A DNA stretch of 14,556 bases, taken from assembly GCA_903832475.1 (NCBI GenBank), contig CAILBQ010000090.1, positions 1 to 14,556 of the forward strand, written 5' to 3'. Within the stretch, counting starts at the first letter, position 1, and each line of letters begins with the position of its first letter. Of this stretch, positions 14,441 to 14,556 are shown in pieces. The DNA is from an uncultured Acidobacteriota bacterium (GTDB taxonomy: Bacteria; Acidobacteriota; Terriglobia; Terriglobales; Acidobacteriaceae). Made by a program: the position numbers and the translations under genes. The notes below the pieces were generated by a model. It ran no database searches, was not told the origin of the DNA, and saw only the letters and a list, made by a program, of their open reading frames with translations.

Positions 14441-14556
14441 ACGGGATACCCGACCCATCCAGGTACCACGACAAATCCGGATACCACGACAAATCCAGGT
14501 ACCATGACAAATCTGGATACCATGACAAATCTGGATATCCCGACAATCCAGGCACC
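14441..14556. repeat. 18-bp tandem repeat array running off the window
   Basis: Six units plus half of a seventh follow ispA after 17 bases. The unit is CCRGRTACCAYGACAAAT-like: 14441-14458 (degenerate first unit), 14459-14476, 14477-14494, 14495-14512, 14513-14530, 14531-14547 (17 bases, one A lost) and 14548-14556 (cut by the window edge). Units alternate between CCAGGTACC and C(C/T)GGATACC forms, so a 36-bp higher-order period is visible. Each unit holds a near-palindrome (GGTACC or GGATAYC). No unique spacers separate units, so it is not a CRISPR array. Confidence 0.9.

Noticed and set aside
14332..14523. Minus-strand frame with hexapeptide-like repeats (V/S/P/G/F)
   Set aside because: The 18-bp unit keeps any frame open, the 17-bp unit shifts it, and the frame runs antisense into the ispA 3' end. 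A repeat protein is not supported.
14441..14556. CRISPR array
   Set aside because: Units are contiguous with no unique spacers, vary among themselves, and no cas gene is near.

Overview
The window is about 60% G+C, densely packed and bacterial. Gene content and protein style (secreted GH130, CPBP protease, PF10131-type membrane protein, many TTG/GTG starts with weak ribosome sites) suggest an Acidobacteriota genome, probably near Terriglobales. This is inferred from general resemblance; no rRNA or other marker gene is present to prove it. I see no IS element, phage gene, CRISPR array, tRNA or rRNA, so this looks like an ordinary chromosomal stretch.

Layout. (1) 1-1164, minus strand: 5' part of undecaprenyl diphosphate synthase (uppS, running off the left edge), preceded by a zinc-ribbon/XRE-type regulator whose 3' end carries a strong hairpin. 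(2) 1165-1445: divergent intergenic region with a structured inverted repeat and a tiny open frame. (3) 1446-3608, plus strand: an HD-superfamily hydrolase, a small three-helix membrane protein of unknown role, and a crotonase-family enoyl-CoA hydratase/isomerase. (4) 3620-5984, minus strand, an apparent operon read right to left: DHH/DHHA1 phosphoesterase, a 66-residue stand-alone LuxR-type DNA-binding domain overlapping it by ATGA, and an exported GH130 glycosidase. (5) 5985-6233: divergent promoter region with a TTGACA box and paired 10-bp direct repeats. (6) 6234-8396, plus strand: CPBP intramembrane protease and a GntR-type regulator 3 nt behind it. (7) 8460-9053: exported or membrane protein of unknown role. 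(8) 9128-14423, plus strand: penicillin acylase-family N-terminal nucleophile hydrolase, a large PF10131-like multi-pass membrane protein and farnesyl diphosphate synthase (ispA), joined by overlapping stop/start codons. (9) 14441-14556: an 18-bp tandem repeat array running off the right edge.

How the genes may work together. IspA makes C15 farnesyl diphosphate, which UppS at the other end of the window elongates to the C55 lipid carrier of cell-wall synthesis. The membrane protein coupled to ispA has a GT-C-like acidic motif after its first hydrophobic segment, so a role using polyprenyl-linked sugars is conceivable but unproven. The CPBP/GntR pair looks like a regulator and its target. The DHH/LuxR/GH130 set would tie a nucleotide or oligonucleotide phosphoesterase to a small regulator and mannoside use.

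I found no clear new multi-gene system. The most notable unexplained signals are the 18-bp array, the 12-bp inverted repeat in front of the acylase TTG start, the hairpin leader before the HD gene, and the coupled stand-alone LuxR domain.
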